From: Parahoeflea alexandrii
GTDB taxonomy: Bacteria > Pseudomonadota > Alphaproteobacteria > Rhizobiales > Rhizobiaceae
DNA: 64,000 nt
Direction of reading: 5' to 3'
NCBI RefSeq assembly: GCF_027214025.1
Contig: NZ_JAPWHB010000003.1
Span: 248,001-312,000 of the forward strand
The first letter of the stretch is position 1. Every line of letters starts with the position of its first letter. Of this stretch, positions 30,001 to 38,192 are shown piece by piece. Made by a program: the position numbers and the translations under genes. The notes under the pieces are model-generated. The model worked only from the letters and a program-made list of their open reading frames with translations, was not told the DNA's origin and did no database searches.

Positions 30001-31846
30001 CGAGATCGAGATCGATGCCGCGTCTGTCCTCGTGGATGATCTCCATGTCGTGCAGCACGACGGTGCTCGAGGCGCCGGCCTTCTCGTCGAGGAAAATCTC
30101 GTGGGTCTGCTCGCTGATCACCTTGAAACCGAGGTTTTCCAGCAGCGGTACGCGCCGCGAAAGAGCCACCGGTTCGCCGGCATGGAAGATCTTCAGCGCC
30201 AGATGGTCATCTGCCATGTCCTGACCGCGATAGAATGCGATCTGGATGGCGCCCGTGTCCTTGCAGGCGATGATATTGTCCAGGTCTTCCAGCGCTTCCT
30301 CCGGACGGAACCGTTCCTTGTAGGACTGGCTGACGTTTATCCGTTCGGAGCGGGTGCCGCCGATGGCGCGGAACTGGTCTTCCCAGCGTGTGACGATGGA
30401 ACGGATGTCGGCTTCCAGCTGCTCCTGCGGGATCTGCGGCGTCTTGCCTTCGGAGCGGCCGATGATGAAATGCACGCGCGCGACGCCGCCCTCGGGAAAG
30501 GCGGGATAGTAAGCCGACACACGACCATTGTAGACGGTCTTGAAATAGTTGCCGATCCGCTCGCGGGCGATCGAATCATACTGATCGCGCGGCACATAGA
30601 CGATCAGCGAGACAAACCGGTCGAAGCGGTCGATCCGAGGTAGCACCCGCACCCGTGGGCGGTCGGACAGTTCGTTGATCTGCATGCAGAAGCGGGCCAG
30701 CAGATGGGCATCGATCTGGAACAGGTCGTCGCGCGGATAGGCTTCCAGCGTGTTGAGCAGCAGTTTGCCGGAATGGCTTTCCGGATCGAAGCCGAACTCG
30801 GAGACGACGGATTGCACTTTCGAGCGCAGCAGCGGAATCTTGGTCACCGACCTTGTGTAGGCGGTGGAGGTGAATAGCCCGACGATGCGCAGTTCGCCGA
30901 CGACCTTGCCCTTCGAATCGAAGCGCTTGATGCCGATGTAGTCCATGTAGGTGCGGCGGTGGATCACCGAGCGCACATTGGCCTTGGTGACGATCAGGAA
31001 GTCCGGCCCCTGCAGGAAATCGAGGATCTCCGGCGTGGTGGTGACCTGGTCCTTGCCAAGTCGCAGGACGAGCACATCGGGATCCGACAGGATGCCGAGA
31101 CCTTCGGTCGAGGCGCGACTCAGTTCGGCCGACTTGCCGTCACCGGTATAGACATATTCGCGCATGCCCAGGAAGGTGAAATTGTTGTCACGCAGCCAGG
31201 CGATGAACGCCAGCGCTTCCTGGCGCGCCGGCTCGGTTTTCTTGTCGACGTCAAGGGCAACCAGGTCGGCGGCGCTGTGGTCGATCATGGCCAGCATCGA
31301 CTTCCAGTCGCCGACCGCGGCGCGGACCTGATCGAGCACATGGCGGACGCGCGCGGTGAGGTCTTCCGCTGCTGCATCGCTCAGTCGCGGCAGGTGGATC
31401 TGGATATGGCTGACCCTTTGAGCGGGATCGCTGCCGTCGCCATGGGAGAAAAGCCTGGCTGGCTTCTTGCCGGAGATGACCAGGATCGGGTGCAGCGCCA
31501 TCAAGATGTCGCGGATGTCCGAGGTGACCTCGCCCATTACCGAATCATACAGGAATGGCTTGTTGAGCGTGGTGATCGCCAGGATCGAGACATCGCGACC
31601 GTCTTTCGTCGCCTGATCGGCATTCACGAGGCTTAACCGGGAGGATTTTCCATCCCATGCGCGAATCTCGGATTCTGCCAAGACTGCCGCGGAAGCAAGG
31701 CTTTTTGCCGGAAAAAGGTCCAGATCGTCCATGCTGACGCTGGAAAAAAGCACGTCGGGATTGATGTGCGGCTTCTTGCCTTTGGAAGCAATTTCCGCCG
31801 TTTCCGCAAGCAGTGTTTCCGACTTGCGGGTGTTCCTGACCCCCAT
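27056..31846 (-). CDS. NAD-specific glutamate dehydrogenase, large (about 180 kDa) type
   Basis: This 1,596-residue enzyme belongs to the L_180 class and oxidatively deaminates glutamate to 2-oxoglutarate. The long N-terminal region (PFLYDSVMGEV near residue 100) is expected to hold ACT-like regulatory domains. The catalytic core lies in the second half (ARGGLRWSDRAQDYRTEVLG, then PVGAKGGF). GGAGGAAATGGA precedes the ATG. In Caulobacter the homologue GdhZ also restrains FtsZ (family knowledge). It is transcribed divergently from an AhpD-like gene. Confidence 0.95.
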   Translation of the reverse strand: MGVRNTRKSETLLAETAEIASKGKKPHINPDVLFSSVSMDDLDLFPAKSLASAAVLAESEIRAWDGKSSRLSLVNADQATKDGRDVSILAITTLNKPFLYDSVMGEVTSDIRDILMALHPILVISGKKPARLFSHGDGSDPAQRVSHIQIHLPRLSDAAAEDLTARVRHVLDQVRAAVGDWKSMLAMIDHSAADLVALDVDKKTEPARQEALAFIAWLRDNNFTFLGMREYVYTGDGKSAELSRASTEGLGILSDPDVLVLRLGKDQVTTTPEILDFLQGPDFLIVTKANVRSVIHRRTYMDYIGIKRFDSKGKVVGELRIVGLFTSTAYTRSVTKIPLLRSKVQSVVSEFGFDPESHSGKLLLNTLEAYPRDDLFQIDAHLLARFCMQINELSDRPRVRVLPRIDRFDRFVSLIVYVPRDQYDSIARERIGNYFKTVYNGRVSAYYPAFPEGGVARVHFIIGRSEGKTPQIPQEQLEADIRSIVTRWEDQFRAIGGTRSERINVSQSYKERFRPEEALEDLDNIIACKDTGAIQIAFYRGQDMADDHLALKIFHAGEPVALSRRVPLLENLGFKVISEQTHEIFLDEKAGASSTVVLHDMEIIHEDRRGIDLDLDGARLEQAFLSVWRGDTDNDSYNRLVTNAGLTVREATVLRAYARYLRQAGIAYSQEYIALSLNRHSGIAAKLFELFRIRFDTGLKAAKRTELSTGITESIEAALAEVPSLDDDRILRRYVNAIESSLRTNYFQTGADGAPRPALAFKLDPKKLEGLPEPRPFREIFVYGSEVEGVHLRFGPVARGGLRWSDRAQDYRTEVLGLVKAQQVKNAVIVPVGAKGGFYPKKLPAEGGRDAIFEAGRDAYKLFIRTLLSVTDNIVGDAIVPPANTVRHDADDPYFVVAADKGTATFSDTANALSQEQDFWLDDAFASGGSAGYDHKKMGITARGAWEAVKRHFREMNIDIQTTPFTAAGVGDMSGDVFGNGMLLSTQIRLLAAFDHRDIFIDPDPDCAVGFAERSRLFDLGRSSWQDYDKSKLSKGGMIIPRSLKSVELTPEAAAVIGLRPGKATPQDIMTAILSMETDLLWFGGIGTYIKDAGENDADVGDRANDAIRIHARQVRARVIGEGANLGVTQKGRIAYALNGGRCNSDAIDNSAGVNSSDVEVNIKIALANAMREGRLTRPKRNTLLAAMTDEVAELVLRNNYLQTLAISVAEADGVSGVGELNRVMGNLEARGLLNRKVEYLPDDLAVAERVAAGHALTRPEIGVLLSYAKLVLFDEIVASALPDDPYFDEALRSYFPKKMQKPHSADIASHRLRREIISTLLGNDAINRGGPAFVIGMGDKSGATADEIVKAFVLARDGLMLNQLYAQVDDLDTRVPGAVQNQLYARISDTLKTVTGWALKTGAAQGDLGSAVRSMQESIAKLDGKLAAALPDFMRQEAEEARNELVAQSVPLELANRIAGLGALTLAPDICHVAAYSKTDLGRATQAFFAVTEAFRLGRIVAAVDRIPVSDHFEGLALARSLDEISQARRIIAGAALDSNPNSASPAEEWLSTNKDRIAHVRGQILTLTDSGELSVAKLTVAAGMLSDLARSLRA

Positions 31847-31946
31847 TCCATTTCCTCCAACACTTGATCTTTGGTCGAATCCTAGCAGAAGTGTGTGTCA
31901 AAGCGACACGATTTCGTTATCGAAACCGAATATTGGAGGAATTAGG

Positions 31947-32522
31947 ATGAAAACCCCGCAAGAGGCCGCTACCGCGCTCACCCTGGAACAGGAAACACCG
32001 TTGAGTGCGGAGATGACCGCATATTTCGCCAAATGCCAGGACAAGCTCGGCATGGTGCCGAACGTGCTCAAGGCCTATGCCTTCAACAATGAAAAACTCG
32101 AGGCCTTTGTTGCCTTTTACAATGACCTGATGCTCGCCGGCTCCAACCTGAGCAAGCTCGAACGCGAGCTGATCGCGGTGGCGGTGTCATCGGTCAACAA
32201 GTGCTTCTACTGCCTGACGGCCCACGGCGCGGCGGTGCGGCAATTGTCGGGAGACCCGGTGCTGGGGGAACAGATGGTGATGAACTACCGCGTGGCCGAT
32301 CTCGAACCGCGGCAACGGGCCATGCTTGATTTTGCCATCCTGATCACCGAGGATCCGGCACGGATTGTCGAGGACGATAGGCAGAAGCTGCGCGATGCCG
32401 GTTTTACCGACCGTGACATCTGGGATATCTCGGCTGTGGCGTCTTTCTTCAACATGACCAACCGCATGGCATCGGCAACCGACATGCAGCCAAATCCGGA
32501 GTATCACGGGCTCGCCCGCTGA
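31947..32522 (+). CDS. AhpD-like peroxidase-related protein
   Basis: A carboxymuconolactone-decarboxylase/AhpD-fold protein of 191 residues, of the type named uncharacterized peroxidase-related enzyme. The redox motif is Cys86-x-x-Cys89 with His93 (NKCFYCLTAHG), matching the AhpD catalytic arrangement. The ATG at 31947 follows GGAGGAATTAG. Longer open frame upstream runs into the divergent dehydrogenase gene and is rejected. Peroxidase activity and the electron donor are inferred only. Confidence 0.9.
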   Translation: MKTPQEAATALTLEQETPLSAEMTAYFAKCQDKLGMVPNVLKAYAFNNEKLEAFVAFYNDLMLAGSNLSKLERELIAVAVSSVNKCFYCLTAHGAAVRQLSGDPVLGEQMVMNYRVADLEPRQRAMLDFAILITEDPARIVEDDRQKLRDAGFTDRDIWDISAVASFFNMTNRMASATDMQPNPEYHGLAR

Positions 32523-32641
32523 TCCGACCGGATGATCATTGATGCAGGATTCCGGTGCCTGCGCCTGGAGCCGAAACTGTTTACCAGCGTGCGGCATATT
32601 GCCAGGATGCATGCGATCGAACCGGGCCGGGAGCCCTTGCG

Positions 32642-32884
32642 ATGAAAGATGATGAAACAGTCCGCCAGGCAAAGCGCACGCTCGACCGGATCGGCGAGGA
32701 GGGCGGCTTGTCTGCCACACCGGTGATGAAATCGGCCGCCAATAGCGTGCGCGATCACTTTGCCGCCGAGGATGCGGACAAATCCGACAAGGTCGAAGTC
32801 TGGGGAACCCGGATTGCCCGGGGCCTGGCGCTCGTGGCCTTTGTCGGACTGGTGCTGTGGATGATCGGGCAGGTGTCGCGATGA
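32642..32884 (+). CDS. Small single-pass membrane protein, unknown function
   Basis: An 80-residue protein: a soluble charged N-terminal part (MKDDETVRQAKRTLDRI...) and one C-terminal membrane segment, RGLALVAFVGLVLWMIGQV at about 60-78. I do not recognise a named domain. Its TGA overlaps the ATG of pdxY (ATGA at 32881-32884), so the two are probably translated together. Similar short tail-anchored proteins are common in rhizobia, but I cannot assign a role. Confidence 0.75.
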   Translation: MKDDETVRQAKRTLDRIGEEGGLSATPVMKSAANSVRDHFAAEDADKSDKVEVWGTRIARGLALVAFVGLVLWMIGQVSR

Positions 32885-33774
32885 CTTCTGAAAACAGGCG
32901 CAATCCCGATATCCGGTCGTCGGTCATCGTGATTTCAAGCCATGTGGTTCGCGGCTCCGTGGGTAACCGCGCTGCGGTGTTCGCGCTCGAAACGCTGGGT
33001 TTTCCGGTCTGGGCGGTTCCGACCGTGATCCTGCCGTGGCATCCGGGGCATTCGCGGGCGACCCGGATCGTACCGTCGCGTGAGGATTTCTCTGCCCTGA
33101 TCGATGATCTGTGCGGAACGCCCTGGCTTGGCGAGGTCGGTGGCGTGCTCAGCGGCTATCTCGGAGATGCGGGACAGGCGGCCGATGTAGCGCGGCTGGT
33201 GGCCGCCGTGCGCAAGGCAAATCCCGAGGCGCTCTACATGTGCGATCCGGTGATCGGCGACACCGGCGGCCTGTATGTGCCCGAAGCCGTGGCCAGGTCG
33301 ATTGCTTCGGAACTGATCCCGGTCGCCGACATCGCCACGCCGAATGTGCACGAGCTTGCCTGGCTGTCGGGCGCGCCGATGACCGATTCCGCGTCGATGA
33401 CGGCCGCTGCGGAAACCCTGGGGCCGGCGCACGTGCTGGTCACCTCGGCGATCGCCATGATGGCCGGCAGCACGGGAAATCTGCTGGTCAGCGGCCGGCA
33501 ATCGGTGATGGCCGAGCACCGGCTTATTCCCAATGCGCCCAATGGGCTGGGAGACCTGATGTCTGCGACCTTCCTCGCACGCTTGCTGGAAGGTGTGCCG
33601 GAAGAAAAGGCCCTGCAGATGGCAACGGGCAGCGTGTTCGAAATCCTTGCCCGGACGGCGCGGCGCGGCGCCGACGAGTTGACGCTGGAGACGGATGCGC
33701 AAAGCCTGCGGACCCCGATGGCCATGGTCAACATGCGCCGGGTGATGTCAACGGCGGGCCGCAAGAAGCCGTGA
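32881..33774 (+). CDS. pdxY: Pyridoxal kinase (PdxY type)
   Basis: A ribokinase-fold kinase that phosphorylates pyridoxal to PLP in the B6 salvage pathway. The ATG at 32881 gives 297 residues starting MTSENRRNPDIRSSVIV. Family motifs are SSHVVRGSVGNRAAVFALE (substrate loop), MCDPVIGDTGGLYVPE, and the ATP/catalytic NGLGDLMSATFLA, in which Asp is the catalytic base. It overlaps its neighbours by 4 bases on both sides, so it sits in a tightly coupled three-gene unit. Confidence 0.93.
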   Translation: MTSENRRNPDIRSSVIVISSHVVRGSVGNRAAVFALETLGFPVWAVPTVILPWHPGHSRATRIVPSREDFSALIDDLCGTPWLGEVGGVLSGYLGDAGQAADVARLVAAVRKANPEALYMCDPVIGDTGGLYVPEAVARSIASELIPVADIATPNVHELAWLSGAPMTDSASMTAAAETLGPAHVLVTSAIAMMAGSTGNLLVSGRQSVMAEHRLIPNAPNGLGDLMSATFLARLLEGVPEEKALQMATGSVFEILARTARRGADELTLETDAQSLRTPMAMVNMRRVMSTAGRKKP

Positions 33775-34517
33775 GCGCGACATCGCAATCCGGACATGTG
33801 CTTGTCGGTGTCGATGGATGCCGCGCCGGCTGGATTGCCCTGATCCTGAGGCCCGGCGAAACCCGTCCGCAGGTGCGGACCTACGAGCGCTTTGCCGATC
33901 TTGTCGGCGAATCAGGCCCGTCAGCGATGATTGCGGTGGACATGCCCATCGGCCTGCCCGACCGGATCACCGGTCCGGGCCGTGGACCTGAACAGGCGAT
34001 CCGGCCCTATCTCGGTGCCCGTCAGTCGAGCGTGTTTTCGATTCCCGCGCGGGCGGCGGTGGAGGCTGAAACCTACCGCGAAGCCTGTGAACTGGCGCTC
34101 AAGTGCTCGGACCCGCCCAGGAAGGTCTCCAAGCAGGCCTTTCACCTGTTCGGCAAGATCAGGGAGATCGACCGGCTGCTGCAGGACGATAAAGGGCTGC
34201 GCGACCGGCTGATCGAGTCGCATCCGGAATTCGCCTTTTGCCGGCTTAACAACATGGTTTCGATGACAACGCCAAAGAAGATCCGCGGCGCGGTCAATCC
34301 CGAGGGCATTGCCGAGCGGATAGAGCTGCTTTCATTGCATGGCATTGAACGTGACATGTTTGCGGGCGGACCGCCACGTGGAGCGGCGATGGATGATCTG
34401 GTCGATGCGAGCGTCAATCTACTGATGGCCGGACGTCACGCAGCAGGCCTGACCCAGCCGTTTCCATCCGGCCCGATGCGGGACCGGTACGGGATCCTGA
34501 TCGCCATTCATGGCTGA
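33771..34517 (+). CDS. DUF429 family protein
   Basis: A 248-residue protein of the DUF429 family (predicted RNase H-like nuclease fold). It begins at GTG 33771, overlapping the pdxY stop (GTGA). The N-terminal VLVGVDGCRAGWIAL carries the first acidic residue of the fold, AVDMPIGLPD the second, and ESHPEFAF and AAMDDLVDA later acidic residues. Biochemical activity is not established for the family as far as I know. Coupling to pyridoxal kinase is the only functional hint. Confidence 0.85.
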   Translation: MSATSQSGHVLVGVDGCRAGWIALILRPGETRPQVRTYERFADLVGESGPSAMIAVDMPIGLPDRITGPGRGPEQAIRPYLGARQSSVFSIPARAAVEAETYREACELALKCSDPPRKVSKQAFHLFGKIREIDRLLQDDKGLRDRLIESHPEFAFCRLNNMVSMTTPKKIRGAVNPEGIAERIELLSLHGIERDMFAGGPPRGAAMDDLVDASVNLLMAGRHAAGLTQPFPSGPMRDRYGILIAIHG

Positions 34518-34667
34518 TCGCGTCTTCGCGCGGAACGCGAGAGTGTGAAACAGGGCCTGGAAAAGCGTATCCTGCGAGCCTGTTTCCGGCGGATTGGTCG
34601 ATGGCGACATGATTGAGATGCAAATGGTCGATTGATCTTCGCTGCCCGCCCGGCTATGTGCGAAGGC

Positions 34668-35318
34668 ATGTCGACATTTCCGACCCGCCTGCTTGAGGGC
34701 TACCAGAATTTCATGAGCGGCCGTTATACGGCCGAGCGGCAGCGTTATCGGGATCTGGCCGAAACGGGTCAGGAACCGCATACGCTGGTGATTGCCTGTT
34801 GCGATTCACGCGCGGCACCGGAGACCATCTTCGATTGCGGTCCGGGAGAGCTGTTCGTAGTGCGCAATGTCGCCAACCTGGTGCCGCCCTATGCGCCCGA
34901 CAGCAACTTCCACGCCACCTCGGCTGCGCTGGAATTTGCCGTGCAGGCGCTCAAGATCCGGCAGATCGTGGTGATGGGTCATGGCCGCTGCGGCGGCATC
35001 AAGGCAGCGCTAGATCCCAATGCGGCGCCGCTGTCGCCCGGTGATTTCATCGGGCACTGGATGGGGCTTCTCAAACCGGCCGCGCAGCAGATCCAGGACA
35101 GCCAGTTGCTGACAAGTGGCGAACGCCAGGTGGCGCTGGAGCGGATCTCGATCCGCAATTCAATTGCAAACCTGCGGACGTTCCCCTGCGTCAAGATCCT
35201 TGAGGACCGCGGCAAGATGGTGATCAACGGCGCCTGGTTCGACATATCAACCGGCGAATTGTGGGTCATGGATCCGAAGACCGGCGATTTTTTCAGGCCC
35301 GAAGCACCCGAAGCTTGA
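34668..35318 (+). CDS. Beta-class carbonic anhydrase
   Basis: Interconverts CO2 and bicarbonate in the cytoplasm. The ATG at 34668 gives 216 residues. Zinc ligands are Cys44, His105 and Cys108, and the Asp46-Arg48 dyad is in CCDSR. The second motif GHGRCGG is normal for the family. An upstream in-frame ATG at 34656 is possible and would add four residues. No cyanate lyase or sulfate transporter gene is adjacent, so a general bicarbonate-supply role is most likely. Confidence 0.95.
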   Translation: MSTFPTRLLEGYQNFMSGRYTAERQRYRDLAETGQEPHTLVIACCDSRAAPETIFDCGPGELFVVRNVANLVPPYAPDSNFHATSAALEFAVQALKIRQIVVMGHGRCGGIKAALDPNAAPLSPGDFIGHWMGLLKPAAQQIQDSQLLTSGERQVALERISIRNSIANLRTFPCVKILEDRGKMVINGAWFDISTGELWVMDPKTGDFFRPEAPEA

Positions 35319-35390
35319 CATCGGGTGTTGCCCTCCGGTTCCATGAGTCTTTAAGCGTCAGAAGGCGCGCGATGACTTTGGGAGCCTGCG

Positions 35391-35813
35391 ATGAGTGCAA
35401 TCCGGTCTTTGATTTTGTTGCTTGCTTGCGGGCTTCTTCTACCGGTTTCTTCGGCGTCGGCCCAAAATTCATTGCTTGATCGCTGGTATACCGCGCTGTT
35501 TGACGTCAATCGCGTGGCCATTGCCGATCTGCTGGCTGACGATGCCGTCATCACTCTGGAGGATCTGGGCGTGACCCAGACCAAGGCCGAATTCATCGAG
35601 GCGCTCGATGAATGGGAAGAGGCGGTGGAAAACGCCAACCTGGCCTGGCAACTCGAGGCGGGCACCGAGTCTGACGCAACCAGGGCCTCGGTTCTGGTGT
35701 GCTACCAGTTTCCTGACAACGAAACGATGATCCGCGAGGTTTTCGGGTTTCACGACAGCAAGATCGTCAGCAGCGTTCAGACAGCGGTCGGTGACAGCTG
35801 CGAGAATTTCTGA
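35391..35813 (+). CDS. Small exported protein with possible NTF2-like fold
   Basis: A 140-residue protein with a clear Sec signal peptide (RSLILLLACGLLLPVSSASA, cleavage expected near residue 24). The mature part starts with WYTALFDVNRVAIADLLADDAVITLEDLG, which resembles SnoaL/NTF2-like proteins. It has two Cys in the mature part that could form a disulfide in the periplasm. GGAG precedes the ATG. It converges with the lytic transglycosylase gene. The fold call is from pattern only. Confidence 0.7.
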   Translation: MSAIRSLILLLACGLLLPVSSASAQNSLLDRWYTALFDVNRVAIADLLADDAVITLEDLGVTQTKAEFIEALDEWEEAVENANLAWQLEAGTESDATRASVLVCYQFPDNETMIREVFGFHDSKIVSSVQTAVGDSCENF

Positions 35814-35816
35814 CTT

Positions 35817-36638
35817 CTAGCCGCCATCGATCTCGGCGCCGATCTTGGCGATGGCCTTCTGGTAGACGCCTGCCGCATTCCATCCCTGAATCGCGCCGAA
35901 ATTGGCTTCGCCCGGCTGATAGCCGCCGCCCCTGCGCCAGCCGTGGCCACGCAGAAAATTCGCGGTCGAGGCAAGCGCATCCGCTGCCGAGCCGAGATTG
36001 ACACCGCCGCTGTTGTCGCCATTGACGCCAAAGCGCACGACGTTGGCCGGCAGGAACTGGGTCTGGCCGATTTCACCATGGGCGGCGCCCTTGAAATCCG
36101 GCGAAATCCAGCCTTTCTGGATCAGCTGCAGCTGGGCGTAGAGCTGTTCGGTGAAAAAGGCCGAGCGCCGGCAATCGTAAGCCAGCGTCGCGACCGCGGA
36201 CATGGTGTGCTGATTGCCGGTAAAGGCGCCAAAGCCGGATTCCATGCCCCAGATCGCGATCAGCGGGCCGGCCGGAACGCCGTATTTCTTCTCGATTGAG
36301 GAAAACAGTCCGGCATATTGCTTCTTCAGACGCTTACCCTTGGAGATGATTGTGGATGCGCCACGTTTCTGCATGAATTGCTCGAACGACAACTTGAAGC
36401 TCTTCTGGTTGCGGTCGAGCGAAATCGTCTTCGTGGCGTAGCGGACGTTCTTGAAGGCCCGGTCGAGCGTGCGTTGCGAAATACCGGCTCTGGCCGCTTC
36501 TTGTTTGAACTGCCCGATCCAGGCCGGGAACCCGGCCGCATTGTTGCCGCACGATGCCGCTTGCGCCGATCCGCTCAGGCCGGCGGCGATGACGATTGCG
36601 ATACTCCAGGCTTTCAGTTTACCTACCTTGTAGTCCAT
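35817..36638 (-). CDS. Lytic murein transglycosylase, MltB family
   Basis: A peptidoglycan-cleaving transglycosylase that forms 1,6-anhydromuropeptides. The ATG at 36638 gives 273 residues with a Sec signal peptide ending SAQA-ASCG. The catalytic Glu is in IAIWGMESGFG, followed by the family motifs AYDCRRSAFF and GEIGQTQFLP. No lipobox is seen, so it is likely a soluble periplasmic form. It lacks the C-terminal peptidoglycan-binding domain found in some relatives. The frame upstream to 36707 is ignored. Confidence 0.92.
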   Translation of the reverse strand: MDYKVGKLKAWSIAIVIAAGLSGSAQAASCGNNAAGFPAWIGQFKQEAARAGISQRTLDRAFKNVRYATKTISLDRNQKSFKLSFEQFMQKRGASTIISKGKRLKKQYAGLFSSIEKKYGVPAGPLIAIWGMESGFGAFTGNQHTMSAVATLAYDCRRSAFFTEQLYAQLQLIQKGWISPDFKGAAHGEIGQTQFLPANVVRFGVNGDNSGGVNLGSAADALASTANFLRGHGWRRGGGYQPGEANFGAIQGWNAAGVYQKAIAKIGAEIDGG

Positions 36639-36723
36639 GCGTTGCAACCCCTGCCCAAGTGAATCCGGTCCGGGGCGGACTTTGCCAGCGATTCGACAAA
36701 AAGTCACGGGCCGTTCGTCAACG

Positions 36724-36757
36724 AAAAACCCCGCGATTGTTGCTAAATCGCGGGGTT
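36724..36757 (-). terminator. Intrinsic terminator of asd
   Basis: AACCCCGCGATT (36727-36738) pairs perfectly with AATCGCGGGGTT (36746-36757) around a 7-base loop. On the minus strand the stem is followed by TTTTT. It lies 23 bases after the asd stop. Confidence 0.92.
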
Positions 36758-36780
36758 ATACTTGCAGGTCCGCTTGCCGA

Positions 36781-37812
36781 TCAGGCCGCTGCGCGCGGGG
36801 TGATAAGACGGCGATTGACCAGAAGCTCGGCAATCTGGATGGTGTTGAGCGCGGCACCCTTGCGCAGATTGTCGGAAACTACCCAGATGTTGAGACCATT
36901 TTCCACGGTCGCGTCCTCGCGGATGCGAGAGATGAAGGTCGCGTCCTCACCGGCGCATTCATAAGGCGTGATGTAGCCGCCGTCCTCATGCTTGTCGATG
37001 ACCTGGCATCCGGGCGCGTCGCGCAGGATGTCGCGGGCTTCCTCGGCGCTGATCTCGTTCTCGAACTCGATATTGACCGATTCCGAATGACCGATGAAAA
37101 CCGGCACGCGCACGGCGGTGCAGGTGACCTTGATCTTCGGATCGAGCATCTTCTTGGTCTCGGCCAGCACCTTCCATTCTTCCTTGGTGTAGCCGTCTTC
37201 CATGAACTCATCGATATGCGGGATCACGTTGAAGGCGATGCGCTTGGTGAACTTGTGGCTGGTGATCGGATCGGCAACGAAGACCGCGCGGGTCTGGTTG
37301 AACAGCTCGTCCATGCCATCCTTGCCGGCGCCGGAGACCGACTGGTAGGTCGATACCACCAGGCGCTTGATCTTGGCATGGTCATGCAGCGGCTTCAGCG
37401 CCACCACCAGCTGCGCGGTCGAGCAGTTCGGATTGGCGATGATGTTGCGCTTGGTGTAGCCGGAAATCGCGTCCGGGTTCACTTCCGGCACGATCAGCGG
37501 CACATCGGCGTCGTAGCGCCAGGCCGAGGAGTTGTCGATGACGATGCAGCCCTGCGCACCGATCTTCGGCGACCACTTCTTGCTGACAGAACCACCGGCC
37601 GACATCAGGCAGAGATCGGTGTCGGAGAAGTCATAGGTCTCGAGATTCTTGACCTTGAGAGTCTTGTCGCCGAACGAGACCTCGGTGCCGACCGAACGGC
37701 TCGAGGCGAGCGCTACGACTTCGCTGACAGGGAAGGCGCGCTCTGCAAGGATGTTGAGCATTTCGCGGCCGACATTGCCCGTCGCCCCGGCGATTGCGAT
37801 TTTGAAACCCAT
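36781..37812 (-). CDS. asd: Aspartate-semialdehyde dehydrogenase
   Basis: Asd makes aspartate semialdehyde from aspartyl phosphate, feeding lysine/diaminopimelate, threonine and methionine synthesis. The protein has 343 residues. The NADP-binding GATGNVG motif is at 9-15. The active-site Cys is Cys130 in NPNCSTAQ. SAGGSVS and the substrate-binding region around QSVSGAGKDGM are also typical. It stands alone with its own terminator, so it is probably monocistronic. Confidence 0.97.
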   Translation of the reverse strand: MGFKIAIAGATGNVGREMLNILAERAFPVSEVVALASSRSVGTEVSFGDKTLKVKNLETYDFSDTDLCLMSAGGSVSKKWSPKIGAQGCIVIDNSSAWRYDADVPLIVPEVNPDAISGYTKRNIIANPNCSTAQLVVALKPLHDHAKIKRLVVSTYQSVSGAGKDGMDELFNQTRAVFVADPITSHKFTKRIAFNVIPHIDEFMEDGYTKEEWKVLAETKKMLDPKIKVTCTAVRVPVFIGHSESVNIEFENEISAEEARDILRDAPGCQVIDKHEDGGYITPYECAGEDATFISRIREDATVENGLNIWVVSDNLRKGAALNTIQIAELLVNRRLITPRAAA

Positions 37813-38192
37813 GGTTCCCGTGCTCCTCTCTCCCCTTGTTAGCGGTCAAGCGCCACTCTTCCCGCCCCGGGGAGAGTGAGGGGCGGAACGGGTCAGATCG
37901 CGGTTTTGGTTTTGATCGTGGTGCGCATGGTGGCGGTGTTTTGATGCAAGTGCGGTTAAAAGTCAATTCGCACGGGAAGCGGTTTTTCAAGCCCGGGGCG
38001 GGGACAATGGCCGCCTATGCCGCCGCAGGCGGGTCTCATGGCTCCGGTTGACGGAAATGGCGACGAAACGGGGTCGCCGGGTCATGGCGCAAAATACTCC
38101 CGGACGCGGGGCCTTGTGACAGCCAGCGGCCCGTTCTCCACGCGGGCTATCCATGGTACATCGTAATTTCCGCCAGGCCACCGGGGTGATCA
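37813..38192. other. Intergenic region, no gene seen
   Basis: This 380-base gap separates divergent asd and the CPA2 antiporter, so both promoters should lie here; I could not identify either with confidence. One hairpin is visible: CCGCCCC (37862-37868) pairs with GGGGCGG (37880-37886), in what would be the asd leader. Short open frames here have no family features. Confidence 0.5.
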
